The notes under the pieces are model-generated. The model searched no databases. It was not told the origin of the DNA and saw only the letters and a list, made by a program, of their open reading frames with translations. From assembly GCF_014647895.1 (NCBI RefSeq), contig NZ_BMQB01000006.1, positions 62,001 through 126,000 of the forward strand: DNA of 64,000 bases. Direction: 5' to 3'. Both the position numbers and the translations under genes were made by a program. Of this stretch, positions 41,934 through 51,300 are shown in pieces. Numbering within the stretch: the first letter of the stretch is position 1; each line of letters starts with the position of its first letter. This stretch comes from Pilimelia anulata. GTDB lineage: Bacteria; Actinomycetota; Actinomycetes; Mycobacteriales; Micromonosporaceae.

Positions 41934-43031
41934 ATGTCCGGGCAGCACAACGAGTTCATCCCGCCGGCCAAGCCGGTGATCGGCGAGGCCGAGATCGAGG
42001 CCGCCGTGCGGGTCCTGCGCAGCGGGATGGTCGTCCAGGGGCCCGAGGTCGCGGCGTTCGAGCAGGAGTTCAGCGCGCTGGTCGAGGGGCGGCACTGCAT
42101 CGCGGTCAACTCCGGCACCTCGGCGCTCCAGCTCACCCTGCTGGCGCTCGGCTACGGCCCCGGCGACGAGGTCATCGTCCCGTCCTTCTCGTTCGCCGCC
42201 TCGGGCAACGCGATCCGGCTGGTCGGCGCCACCCCGGTCTTCGTGGACATCGAGCCGGACAGCTTCTGCCTCGACCCGGCCGCCGTCGCCGCCGCGGTCA
42301 CCCCGCGGACCGTCGCGATCATGCCCGTCCACCTGTACGGCCACCCGGCCGCCATGGACCGGATCATGGAGATCGCCGCCAAGCACGGCCTCGGCGTGGT
42401 CGAGGACGCGGCCCAGGCGCACGCCGCCGCCCTCGCCGGCACGCCGGTCGGCGCGTGGGGCACCGCCGGCTGCTTCAGCTTCTACCCGACCAAGAACATG
42501 CACAGCCTCGAGGGCGGCATGATCACCACCGCCGACGCCGGGCTCGCCCGCACGCTGCGGCTGCTGCGCAACCAGGGCATGGAGCAGCGGTACGCCAACG
42601 AGGTCGTCGGCGCCAACATGCGGCTCACCGACGTGGCCGCCGCGATCGGCCGCGAGCAGCTCAAGCAGCTCCCCGGCTGGACCAAGCAGCGCCAGGCCAA
42701 CGCCGCGTACCTGGACGAGCACATCACCACCGCCGTCACCCCGCCGGTGGCCGAGGGCGCAACCCACGTGTACCACCAGTACACCGTCCGGGTGTCCGGC
42801 GACCGGGACGCGTTCCAGGCGTCGTTGAAGGAGAAGGGGATCGGCAACGCGGTCTACTACCCGACGCCGATCCACCGGCTGCTGCCGTACCTGGTCGACG
42901 GCAAGCCGGGCCCGTGGGACCTGCCGGAGACCGAGAAGGCCGCCCGCGAGGTCGTCTCGCTGCCGGTCCACCCGGCCCTGACCACCGCGCAGCTCGGCCG
43001 CATCGCCGCCGGCGTCAACGCGAGCGCCTGA
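41934..43031 (+). CDS. DegT/DnrJ/EryC1 sugar aminotransferase (WbpE/WlbC-like)
   Basis: A 365-aa PLP-dependent enzyme. The N-terminal part has IPPAKPVIGEAEIEAAVRVLRSG, then VNSGTSALQLTLLALG for the cofactor phosphate, VEDAAQAHAA with the PLP-ring Asp, and SFYPTKNMHSLEGGMI with the Schiff-base Lys187. GNAVYYPTPIHRLLPY is near the end. The length and sequence fit the group that aminates C3 of UDP-3-keto-GlcNAcA using glutamate. GAAGGAGAG lies directly upstream of ATG 41934, and a -10-like TACGCT is at 41895-41900. The oxidoreductase that would make its keto substrate is the next gene. Confidence 0.88.
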   Translation: MSGQHNEFIPPAKPVIGEAEIEAAVRVLRSGMVVQGPEVAAFEQEFSALVEGRHCIAVNSGTSALQLTLLALGYGPGDEVIVPSFSFAASGNAIRLVGATPVFVDIEPDSFCLDPAAVAAAVTPRTVAIMPVHLYGHPAAMDRIMEIAAKHGLGVVEDAAQAHAAALAGTPVGAWGTAGCFSFYPTKNMHSLEGGMITTADAGLARTLRLLRNQGMEQRYANEVVGANMRLTDVAAAIGREQLKQLPGWTKQRQANAAYLDEHITTAVTPPVAEGATHVYHQYTVRVSGDRDAFQASLKEKGIGNAVYYPTPIHRLLPYLVDGKPGPWDLPETEKAAREVVSLPVHPALTTAQLGRIAAGVNASA

Positions 43032-43061
43032 CCCGCCGTACCGAATTCGAAGGAGTACCGC

Positions 43062-44057
43062 ATGACCACCACCCTCCGTGCCGGCCTGATCGGGCTGGGC
43101 GCGATGGGCCGCAACCACGCCCGCGTCCTGTCCCGGCTCGACGGCGTGGAGCTGGTCGGCATCATGGACCCGGCCGGCGACCCCCAGAATGCCGCCCCGG
43201 CGCCCGTCGTGGCCTCGCTGGAGGAGCTGCTCGCGCTCAACCTCGACTACGCGATGGTCGCGTGCCCGACCGCGCTGCACGAGAAGATCGGCCTGGCGCT
43301 CGCCGACGCCGGCGTGTGCGCGCTGATCGAGAAGCCGCTGGCGCAGAACGTGGACGCCGCCCGCCGGCTGGTGGACGCGTTCGAGCGCAAGGGGCTGGTG
43401 GCCGGGGTCGGCCACATCGAGCGGTACAACCCGTCGCTGCAGAGCCTGCGGCAGCGGCTGGAGTCCGGCGACCTCGGCGACATCTACCAGGTCACCACCC
43501 GCCGGCAGGGCCCGTTCCCGCACCGGATCGCCGACGTCGGCGTGGTGATGGACCTGGCCACCCACGACGTCGACCTGACGGCCTGGGTGACCGGCAAGGA
43601 GTACCGCGCGGTATCGGCCCGGACGGTGTCCCGCTCCGGCCGCCCGCACGAGGACATGGTGGCCGCGACCGCCCAGCTCAGCGACGGCCTGATGGTCAAC
43701 CACCTGGTCAACTGGCTGAGCCCGCTCAAGGAGCGGCAGACGGTCGTCACCGGCGAGCGCGGCTGCTTCGTCGCCGACACGCTGACCGCCGACCTGACCT
43801 TCTACGCCAACGCGGCGATCGACACCGAGTGGGAGGCGCTGCGCAACTTCCGCGGCGTCGCCGAGGGCGACATGGTCCGGTTCGCGATCCCGAAGCGGGA
43901 GCCGCTGCTGGTCGAGCACGAGCGGTTCCGGGACGCCGTGGACGGCAAGGAGAGCGGGATCGTCACGCTGCGCCAGGGCCTGCGGACGGTCGAGGTGTGC
44001 GGGGCGATCCTGGAGTCGGCCCGCGAGGGGATCACGGTGGACTGCGCCCCCGCGTAA
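43062..44057 (+). CDS. Gfo/Idh/MocA oxidoreductase (WbpB/WlbA-like)
   Basis: A 331-aa NAD-dependent enzyme. It has the Rossmann start LRAGLIGLGAMGRNHARVLSRL, the conserved EKPLA (about residue 90), GHIERYNP (about 115) and the DLATHDVDL active-site segment (about 165). These are as in WlbA/WbpB, which oxidise the C3 hydroxyl of UDP-GlcNAcA. GAAGGAG lies 8 nt before ATG 43062, 30 nt after the aminotransferase. The pair would form and aminate the 3-keto sugar without releasing it far. Confidence 0.88.
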   Translation: MTTTLRAGLIGLGAMGRNHARVLSRLDGVELVGIMDPAGDPQNAAPAPVVASLEELLALNLDYAMVACPTALHEKIGLALADAGVCALIEKPLAQNVDAARRLVDAFERKGLVAGVGHIERYNPSLQSLRQRLESGDLGDIYQVTTRRQGPFPHRIADVGVVMDLATHDVDLTAWVTGKEYRAVSARTVSRSGRPHEDMVAATAQLSDGLMVNHLVNWLSPLKERQTVVTGERGCFVADTLTADLTFYANAAIDTEWEALRNFRGVAEGDMVRFAIPKREPLLVEHERFRDAVDGKESGIVTLRQGLRTVEVCGAILESAREGITVDCAPA

Positions 44058-44080
44058 CCCGCCCGGCCGCACCCGCGTGA

Positions 44081-44125
44081 GAGGGTGCCCGCGTCGCCGC
44101 CGACCCGGTGGCCGCGGGCGCCCTC
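44081..44125 (+). terminator. Terminator hairpin after the oxidoreductase gene
   Basis: GAGGGTGCCCGCG (44081-44093) pairs with CGCGGGCGCCCTC (44113-44125) with one G-U pair; it is followed by TTTGG. It begins 23 nt after the stop. Confidence 0.7.
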
Positions 44126-44451
44126 TTTGGCTATGTATCAATAAATGCGACATATACATGTCCATGTAGCCATGCGTTGATCTTCGGTAAAGCGCCTGTT
44201 CAGCGGCTATACAGTGGAATGTGACGCCGATTATGGGCGTTCTCTTCCTCTTTGCCCAGTGGTACGTTCCGTGGCCGAACGCTGGCCGCGGTGGGGATGC
44301 AGGGTGTCGATCGCACTCGATAGGATCTGACCACAGACGACCCGGACTCATCCGTGCGCGTCCCCGAGCGGCATCCGTCAGGGCCGATGCGGTCCGACCG
44401 GTGGGCCACCGGGTACGCGCCCGCGATCGCGTACATGGAGGAGCCCTGCAC
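44126..44451 (+). promoter_or_regulatory. AT-rich promoter region and long leader of the second glycosyltransferase operon
   Basis: The first 100 bp are strikingly AT-rich for this genome (ATGTATCAATAAATG, CATATACATG). They contain a TACATG-N2-CATGTA palindrome at 44155-44168. A -10-like TATACAGT at 44208-44215 implies a start near 44222 and a leader of about 230 nt before ATG 44452. No reading frame in the leader has coding character. AT-rich promoter DNA of this sort is a typical Lsr2 target. Confidence 0.55.
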
Positions 44452-45726
44452 ATGGCCGTGACGTCAGCACGGCGGGTGGCCGTCCTCACCCCGTGGTACC
44501 CGACCCGGCAACAGCCGTTCGGCGGCACCTTCGTCGAGGCGATGGTCCGCGCGGTGGCCCCCGGCTGCGACGAGATCGCGCTGCACCACTTCGACTCCTG
44601 GGGCGCGGCCATGACGATCGCGACCGAGTCCGCGGTGCTGGCCGCCCAGGACGCGCTCAGACCGGACCTGCCGGCCACGGTCGGCCGGGTCGCCAACGCC
44701 ACCGTCGGGTACCACCCGGTGCCGGTCGTGTCCCGGTCCGGGCGCCCGCGCATCTCCCGGCTGCACGCCGAGGCGATGCGCCGCGCGTTCGGCGGGCCCA
44801 TCCCCGCCCCGGTCGTGCACGCCCACGTCGGGACCCCGACCGCCTGGGCCGCGCTGCAGAACCTGGCCCCCGGCGCCGAGCTGTACGTCACCGAGCACAT
44901 GTCCTTCCTCGCCGACATCCTCGCCGAGCCGGAGAGCCGCGCGATGTACGGCGAGGTGCTGGCCGGCTGCACCAAGCTGTTCGCCGTCGGGCAGGTCCTC
45001 GTCGACCAGCTCCTCGACGCCTTCCCGGAGCACGCCGGCAAGATCGTGATCGTGCCGAACCCGGTGGAGTTCGGGCCGGAGCGCGCGGAGCCCGTCCGGG
45101 AGCTGCTGCGCTGGCTGTACGTCGGCTCGTTCATCGAGCGCAAGGCCGTGCACCTCATCGTGGAGGCGTTCGCCGCCTGCCGGGCCGACGACCCCCGGCT
45201 CACCCTGACCCTGGTCGGCGCGGTCGGCGACAGCACCCGGCTGCACGACCTGGCCGCGAGCCTCGGCGTCGCCGACGCCGTCACCTTCACCGGCGCCGTC
45301 CCGCACGCCGAGTCGCTGCGCCTGATGGGCACCCACGATCTGCTGCTGCACGCGAGTCGCTGGGAGACCTTCGGGATGACCCCGGTCGAGGCGATCAGCG
45401 CCGGCACCCCGGTCGTCGTCACCCGCTGCGGCGGCCCGGAGGAGACCCTGGCCGACGTCGTGGACGTCGCCGGCGAGCTGGTCGCCGTCGAGGACACGGC
45501 CGGCTCGCTCATCGCCGGCTACCGGCGCCTGCGCGACCGGTTCGACACCCGGATCGACCTGGCCGAGGCCCGGCGGCGGCTGGTCGCCCGGTACGGCCCC
45601 GCCGCCGTCGCGGCGCACCACCACCACCACTGGTTCGGCGACCCGGCCCCGGCCGACCGCCCGGCGGCCGTGCCGCCGCAGCGGCGCGCCGCCGACGCGC
45701 CCGTCACGCCGGGGGTGACCGCGTGA
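44452..45726 (+). CDS. Glycosyltransferase, GT4 family
   Basis: A 424-aa GT-B enzyme. The start is ATG 44452, with GGAGGAG 9 nt upstream. The N-terminal domain has VAVLTPWYPTRQQPFGGTFVEA and VHAHVGTPTAWAAL. The C-terminal donor domain has WLYVGSFIERKAVHLIVEAF, FTGAVPHAESLRLMGTHDLLL and ETFGMTPVEAISAGTPVVV with the conserved E-x7-E pair. A run of five His residues (45616-45632 region) near the end is natural, not a tag. First of four genes with overlapping starts and stops. Confidence 0.9.
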   Translation: MAVTSARRVAVLTPWYPTRQQPFGGTFVEAMVRAVAPGCDEIALHHFDSWGAAMTIATESAVLAAQDALRPDLPATVGRVANATVGYHPVPVVSRSGRPRISRLHAEAMRRAFGGPIPAPVVHAHVGTPTAWAALQNLAPGAELYVTEHMSFLADILAEPESRAMYGEVLAGCTKLFAVGQVLVDQLLDAFPEHAGKIVIVPNPVEFGPERAEPVRELLRWLYVGSFIERKAVHLIVEAFAACRADDPRLTLTLVGAVGDSTRLHDLAASLGVADAVTFTGAVPHAESLRLMGTHDLLLHASRWETFGMTPVEAISAGTPVVVTRCGGPEETLADVVDVAGELVAVEDTAGSLIAGYRRLRDRFDTRIDLAEARRRLVARYGPAAVAAHHHHHWFGDPAPADRPAAVPPQRRAADAPVTPGVTA

Positions 45727-46265
45727 GGGTCCTGATCGTGGCGCTCGGCGCCGCCCGCCGGACGGCCGCCCGGGCCGAGGCCGAGGCCGTCCGCGCCGCG
45801 GGCGGCGAGGCGAGCCTGTTCACCCACGAGCCCGGCGCCTGGACGCACGAGCTGGCCGCGGCCGGCTTCCCGGTGCACTTCCGGCGGGAGCTGCTGTGGG
45901 CGGGGCACTGGCCGCAGTGGATCGCCCGGCTGCTGGTCTGGCGGATCCCGCTGTTCCTGCTGCACCGCCCGGCCGTCGGTCCGCTGCGCGCGCCGCTGCG
46001 CCGGCTCGGGCGGGCGTACCAGCGGCGGATCGCGTTCCCGGTGCAGCGCCGGCTCGTCGACCGGGTGCACCGCCGGCTCTGGCCGGCCGCGGCCGCCCGG
46101 CTGTTCGCCGCGCACGTCGCCGCCGGTGGGTACGATGCGATCATCGCGGCCGACCCGCACGCCATCCTGCTCCTGCACGACGCCGTCCGGGCGGACGCCG
46201 CCGCGCGGCGCCGGGCCCGGATCGCCTACAGCTTCGACCACCTGGCCGTACGGGGTGACGCGTGA
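45723..46265 (+). CDS. Orphan half-glycosyltransferase-like protein
   Basis: A 180-aa protein with only the N-terminal half of a GT-B fold. A beta-alpha start (RVLIVALGAARRTAARAEAEA) is followed by a basic helical middle with many Arg residues, then YDAIIAADPHAILLLHDAV. No donor-binding domain is present. It overlaps both neighbours by 4 nt. It shares the pattern of the 186-aa gene at 47647 (VIV/IIAAD-type strand, then a histidine-containing helix). It could be an accessory or activator of the neighbouring GT4, like two-component glycosyltransferases, or a degenerate enzyme. Confidence 0.6.
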   Translation: MRVLIVALGAARRTAARAEAEAVRAAGGEASLFTHEPGAWTHELAAAGFPVHFRRELLWAGHWPQWIARLLVWRIPLFLLHRPAVGPLRAPLRRLGRAYQRRIAFPVQRRLVDRVHRRLWPAAAARLFAAHVAAGGYDAIIAADPHAILLLHDAVRADAAARRRARIAYSFDHLAVRGDA

Positions 46266-47647
46266 ACCGCCGCCTGCTCTTCCTGGGCTTCTTCCTCCCG
46301 CCGTCGCGGGCCAGCGGCGTGTACCGCACCCGGGCGATGGTCAACCGGCTGGCCCGCGAGGGCTGGGACGTCACCGCGCTGGGCGCGCCGCTGGAGTTCC
46401 TGCGCGACGTGGTCCGGTCGACCGACGACAGCCTGCTCGCCACGCTCGACCCGCGGGTCCGGATCGAGCGCCCGCCGCTGGACACGTACGTCTGGGAGAA
46501 GGACCTGCGGCGGTACGGCCGGCTGCGCCGGTTCCTGCCCAAGGTCGCCAAGCGCCGGTACGAGGTCGTCAGCAACCTCAACTTCCCCGAGCACTACGGC
46601 TCCTGGGGCTGGTCGTGCGTCCGCGCCGGCCTCAAGCTGCACCGCGAGCGCCCGTTCGACGCCGTCGTCGCCACCGGCAACCCGTACGCGACGTTCGCCG
46701 CCGCGCACACCCTGCACCGGCTGCGCGGCATCCCGTACGTGATCGACTTCCGCGACTCGTGGACGCTGGACCAGTTCGGCGACACCGTGAAGTACCCGCC
46801 GAACCACCCGGCCTGCCGCTGGGAGCGGCGGGCGATGGGCCGCGCGGCGAGCTCGGTGTTCGTCAACGAGTGCACCCGGCAGTGGTACGCCGAGCGGTAC
46901 CCGGCCGTCGCCGACCGCACGATGGTCGTGCCCAACGGCTGGGACCCGGACCTGCTCGACCTCAGCGGCCTCGCCGACGGCGCGGGCGCGCCGGCGGACC
47001 GGCCGCTGCGGCTGGGCTTCCTCGGCACGCTCACCGACCGGATGCCGATCGGCGAGCTGGTCGCGGCGTTCGGCGCCGCCCGCGGCGCGCCCGAGCTGGC
47101 CGGCGCGACCCTGGACCTGTACGGGCACCTGGGGTTCACGCCGAACGCGGTGGCCGCGCTGCGCGAGCTGCTCGGCCTGCCCGACGGCGCCGACGAGACG
47201 CCCGGCGGGATCCGGTACCGCGGCCCGGTCAGCAAGACCGAGGTCGCCGGCTTCTACCGGGACAGCGACGTGCTGGTGTTCCTCGCCGGCGGCTCGCGCT
47301 ACGTCACCTCGGGGAAGATCTTCGAGTACATGGCCGCCGGCCGGCCGATCGTGTCGGTGCACGCGCCGGGGATCGCCGCCGAGGACGTGCTGTCGGGGTA
47401 CCCGCTGTGGTTCACCGCGAACAGCCTGGAGCCGGGCGCGCTGGCCGGGGCGATGCGCGCGGCGGCCGACGCCGCCCGCACGGCTCCGCCGGCGCTGCGG
47501 GCGGCGGCGCGGGAGTGGGCGGTCCGGTACCAGCGGGACCGGCTGCTCGACCCGTTCGCCACCCGGCTGGCCGAGATCGTGGACGGCCGCCCGCTCACCC
47601 CGGCGGCGGCGCCGAGCGCGCCCGTGCGGGTCGGGGAGCCGGTCTGA
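46262..47647 (+). CDS. Glycosyltransferase, GT4 family
   Basis: A 461-aa GT-B enzyme. It starts LLFLGFFLPPSRASGVYRTRA, with the acceptor-domain pattern of WbuB-like transferases. FDAVVATGNPYATFAAA, YVIDFRDSW and MVVPNGWDPDLL are followed by LRLGFLGTLTDR and YRGPVSKTEVAGFYRDSDVLVF. GKIFEYMAAGRPIVSV is the donor-binding element. The GTG start overlaps the previous stop. The FRDSW motif is common in transferases using UDP-HexNAc or uronic-acid donors, but the donor cannot be fixed. Confidence 0.88.
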   Translation: MNRRLLFLGFFLPPSRASGVYRTRAMVNRLAREGWDVTALGAPLEFLRDVVRSTDDSLLATLDPRVRIERPPLDTYVWEKDLRRYGRLRRFLPKVAKRRYEVVSNLNFPEHYGSWGWSCVRAGLKLHRERPFDAVVATGNPYATFAAAHTLHRLRGIPYVIDFRDSWTLDQFGDTVKYPPNHPACRWERRAMGRAASSVFVNECTRQWYAERYPAVADRTMVVPNGWDPDLLDLSGLADGAGAPADRPLRLGFLGTLTDRMPIGELVAAFGAARGAPELAGATLDLYGHLGFTPNAVAALRELLGLPDGADETPGGIRYRGPVSKTEVAGFYRDSDVLVFLAGGSRYVTSGKIFEYMAAGRPIVSVHAPGIAAEDVLSGYPLWFTANSLEPGALAGAMRAAADAARTAPPALRAAAREWAVRYQRDRLLDPFATRLAEIVDGRPLTPAAAPSAPVRVGEPV

Positions 47648-48207
47648 TGGCGGCGCCGGTGGTGTACCTGTCGTTCGTCATCGAGCCGCGCGAGGCGGTG
47701 AAGCTGGCGGTCGCGCAGCTCCTGGACGACGGCCACGACGTGATCCTCGTCACGATGCGGGCTGAGGCGTGGGCGGACCTGGCCGCGCGGCCGGGACTGC
47801 GCGTGTTCGACATCGGCGCGGCCGAGTACCGGCACCCCGCCCGGGCTGGACTTTTGTCCATTGTGGACCGCAGGCCGCGGCGGGTGCTGCGCGGGCTCGC
47901 CGCCGCGACCGCGCGCCGCCGCGGCGTCTCGGCGGCCGTCGGCGGGTTCGAGCGCGGGTACGGCAAGCTGACCGGGGCGTTCGACCGGTACGTCTACCTG
48001 CGCGGGTACCGGCTGTTCCGCCCGTACGTGCTGGCCCGGCTGGCCGACCGCGCGGTCGGCCGGCTGCTCCCGCCGGAGGTGCGGCTGATCGTCGCGGCGG
48101 ACAGCCTCGCCGTGAATTACGGCCACTGGCTCGCCCGGCGGTACCCGGCGGCGGTCGCCAGCGCCGATTACCACCGGCGCCCGGACCCGGCCCCGGCGGC
48201 GGGCTGA
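47647..48207 (+). CDS. Second orphan half-glycosyltransferase-like protein
   Basis: A 186-aa protein starting PVVYLSFVIEPREAVKLAVAQLL, a GT-B-like first strand and helix. A basic middle (RRPRRVLRGLAAATARRRG) and LIVAADSLAVNYGHWLARRYP near the end follow. It has no donor domain. ATG 47647 shares one base with the preceding stop. It resembles the 45723 gene in length and layout. It is the last gene of the operon; the RHS promoter lies about 50 bp beyond it. Confidence 0.6.
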   Translation: MAAPVVYLSFVIEPREAVKLAVAQLLDDGHDVILVTMRAEAWADLAARPGLRVFDIGAAEYRHPARAGLLSIVDRRPRRVLRGLAAATARRRGVSAAVGGFERGYGKLTGAFDRYVYLRGYRLFRPYVLARLADRAVGRLLPPEVRLIVAADSLAVNYGHWLARRYPAAVASADYHRRPDPAPAAG

Positions 48208-48257
48208 GCCGCCGCGGAGCGTGACCGACCCGCCGGCGGGGGGCCGCCCGGCGCGCG

Positions 48258-48286
48258 TTGACTGATCCATATCGATCGGTGATAGT
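48258..48286 (+). promoter_or_regulatory. Promoter of the RHS toxin gene
   Basis: TTGACT (48258-48263), a 17-nt spacer, then GATAGT (48281-48286). Transcription should begin near 48293. An in-frame TTG at 48258 is therefore part of the promoter and not the start codon. Confidence 0.7.
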
Positions 48287-48329
48287 GGCCGATGTTTCGG
48301 TCGGCCGATCGGTTGCGGGGGTTCCATCG

Positions 48330-51300
48330 GTGAACGCGTCGATGCGTACGGTCATGGGTTGGTGCGGGCAACGGCGCTCCGCGGCACGCGGCACGATCAT
48401 GGCCGGGCTGGCAGCCGCGCTGGTGGTGAACCTCGGCGCGCCGGGCGCGTTCGGCGCGCCCGCGCGCCCGGCGGCGCCCGTCGCGCCGCACGCGGTGACG
48501 CCGAAGCCGCAGCAACGCTGGGGCTCGGCCGACGGGCTCGGCCACCTGGCCGCCGGCAGCGCGAACCGGCACCTGCCGGCCTCCACCCGCGGGCGGTTCC
48601 CGCTGCTGGCGCCGCGCGCGGTCCGGCCCGGCAACGCCGCGAGCTTCCGGATGCTGACCGCCGCGCCCGCGGCCGCGGGGCTGCGCGCGGGCGCGGTCGA
48701 GGTGCCGGAGGGCGCCGGGCCGGGCCGGCGGCTGTTCCGCAACCCGGACGGCACGCAGACCACCGAGCTGAGCCTCGCCGGCCCGGACGTGGGCAGCATC
48801 GGGCCCAGCGACGCGATGTACGTGCACGGGACCGGCTCGGTGGGCCGCAACAGCGAGTACCTGTACGTCGGGCGCGGCCCCCGCGACCCCGGGGTGCCCG
48901 CCGAGGTCGACAGCCGGCCGGCCGCGACATACCTCAAGTTCGACGTGGACAGCATCAGGCGGCACACGATCCTCGGCGCGATGCTCTCCTACGCGCAGGC
49001 GTTCGCGCCGACCTGCGCCGCCCGGGCGATGACCGTGCACCCGGTGACCGAGGGCTGGTCCTCGGGCGGCGACCACGGCTACCCCGGCCCGCGGGTCGGC
49101 GGCTCGCTGGCCCGCAAGTCGGCCAACCGCGGGTACGTCCCGCACGGCCAGCAGTCGCCCTGCCCGGCCGGCGCCGACGCCGTCGACCTCGGCGCGGCCG
49201 GCGCCAAGCTGATCCAGGGCTGGGCGAACGGCGCCGCCAACAACGGCCTGTCGCTGCGCGCGTCCACCTCGGACGCCTCGGCCTGGAAGGCGCTCGCCGG
49301 CCCGGCCACCCCGAACAAGCCGAAGCTGTACGTGACGCACTCGCCGTACAACGCGGCGTACGCGATCCCGAACCCGCGCCCCAACCCGGAGGTCACCCAG
49401 GCCCGCGGCGGGCGGGTCGCGGTCACCGTCACCAACCGCGGCGCCGCCGACTGGAAGGTCGGCGAGCACTACCTCGGGTACCGGATCTACGGCGCGGCCG
49501 ACCACAAGCCGATCGGCCAGCAGAAGGCCGGCGCGCTGCCGGCCGCCGTGCCGGTGGGGAAGTCCGCGACAATCGACGCGCTGATCCAGCCGCTGCCGCC
49601 GGGGGCGTACCTGATCGACTTCTCAATGGTGGTCAAGGGCGCGTTCTACACCGACCACCAGGTCCCGCCCGGCCGGCTGACCCTGCACGTGTTCGACAAG
49701 CCGGCCGACATCCGCGCGGCCTTCCCGCCGAACGGGTACACCAGCGAGGTACTCACGCCGACGCTGCTGGTGCAGGCCGTCGACCCGGACGCCCCGGCGA
49801 ACTCGGCCCTCCAGTACCGGTTCGAGCTGTGCGACAACGACGACGACGGCAACCCGATCAAGGCGACCTGCAAGACGACGCCGTACTCGACCGACTCGAT
49901 GTGGACCGTGCCCGTCGGCCGGATGCAGTGGAGCAAGGGGTACACCTGGTCGGCGACGGTCAAGGACACCAGCACCGAGGTGCCGCTGGGCCGGGCCACG
50001 ATCGGCACCGCGGTACCGCAGCCGGCGATCGTCGGCAACCTGGCCGGCGCGCCGCAGGCGGCGCAGGGCCGCGAGTTCGACGCCCGGCTGGGCAACGTCA
50101 GCTTCACCGCGGTCGACGCGACGCTGGCCGGCACCGGGCTCGACCCGAACGTCGTCCGCACGTACAACAGCCTGGACCCGCGCCGGGACGGGCTGTTCGG
50201 CGCCGGCTGGTCCAGCCGGTTCGACATGCGGCTGACCGCGGACACCGACGGCAGCGGCAGCCAGGTGGTCACGTACCCGGACGGGCAGGTGGTCCGGTTC
50301 GGCCGCAACGCCGACGGCACGTACGCGGCGCCGCGCGGCCGGGTGGCCAAGCTGTACGTCGAGCGGGACGCGTTCCGGCTCAAGGACCGCACCGGCGCGG
50401 TGTACAGCTTCGGCAGCAGCGGGCGGCTGTTCCGGGCCGAGGACCGGTACGGCAAGGCGCTGCGGCTGACGTACGACACCCAGCTCGGCAGCGGCAGGCT
50501 CGTGTCGATGGAGGTGCTCGGCAACGAGGACAAGCCGATCCGCACGCTGCGGATCGAGTCCGACGGCAAGCGGATCCGGAAGATCTCCACCGAGCCGGTC
50601 AACGGCGCGCCGCTGACCTGGTCGTACGAGTACGAGGGCGACCTCCTGCGCCGCGTCTGCGGGCCGCGGGCCGGCGAGTGCGCCGCCTACGAGTACACCG
50701 AGGGCAGCCACTACCGCACGGCCGTGCACGACGCCCGCCCGGAGTCGTACTGGCGGCTCGGCGACCCGGTCGGCGCCGACGCGGCGGCCAGCGACGTGGC
50801 GGTGAACCTCGGCCGGGACGCCGGGAAGGCCCGCAACGTCACCTTCGGGGCCGACGGCCGGCTGGCCGGCAGCCCCAACAAGGCGGCCTCGTTCAACGGC
50901 GTCGACTCCTCGATCGCGCTGCCGATGGGCGCGCTGAAGAAGGCCCGCGACGCCGCGGTCGAGCTGTGGTTCAAGCTGCCGCCGGGCCACAACCCCGGCC
51001 CGCTGCTGGCCTACCAGGACGCGCCGGCCGGCTCCAACAAGGTCACCAAGGGCGTGCCGATCCTGTATGTCGACCGGGACGGCTTCGTCCGCGGCCAGTT
51101 CGCCACCGGGCGGATCGAGCCGATCCGGGCGCCGGTGTACCTCCTCGACGGCAAGTGGCACCACGTCGTGCTGTCCGCCGCCAACGGCGTGCAGACGCTG
51201 TACGTGGACGGCGTCGCGCAGGGCAAGCTGACCGGCGCGATCGACTCCGCGGCGCTGAACCACGCCCAGATCGGCGCGGGCACGGCCACCGGCGCGTGGC

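Noticed and set aside
45613..45635. Engineered His tag
   Set aside because: Five His codons lie inside a natural C-terminal region, followed by about 30 further residues and a coupled downstream gene.
48258..48329. Upstream extension of the RHS protein from TTG 48258
   Set aside because: That codon is the -35 element of a good promoter (TTGACT-N17-GATAGT), so the extension would not be transcribed.
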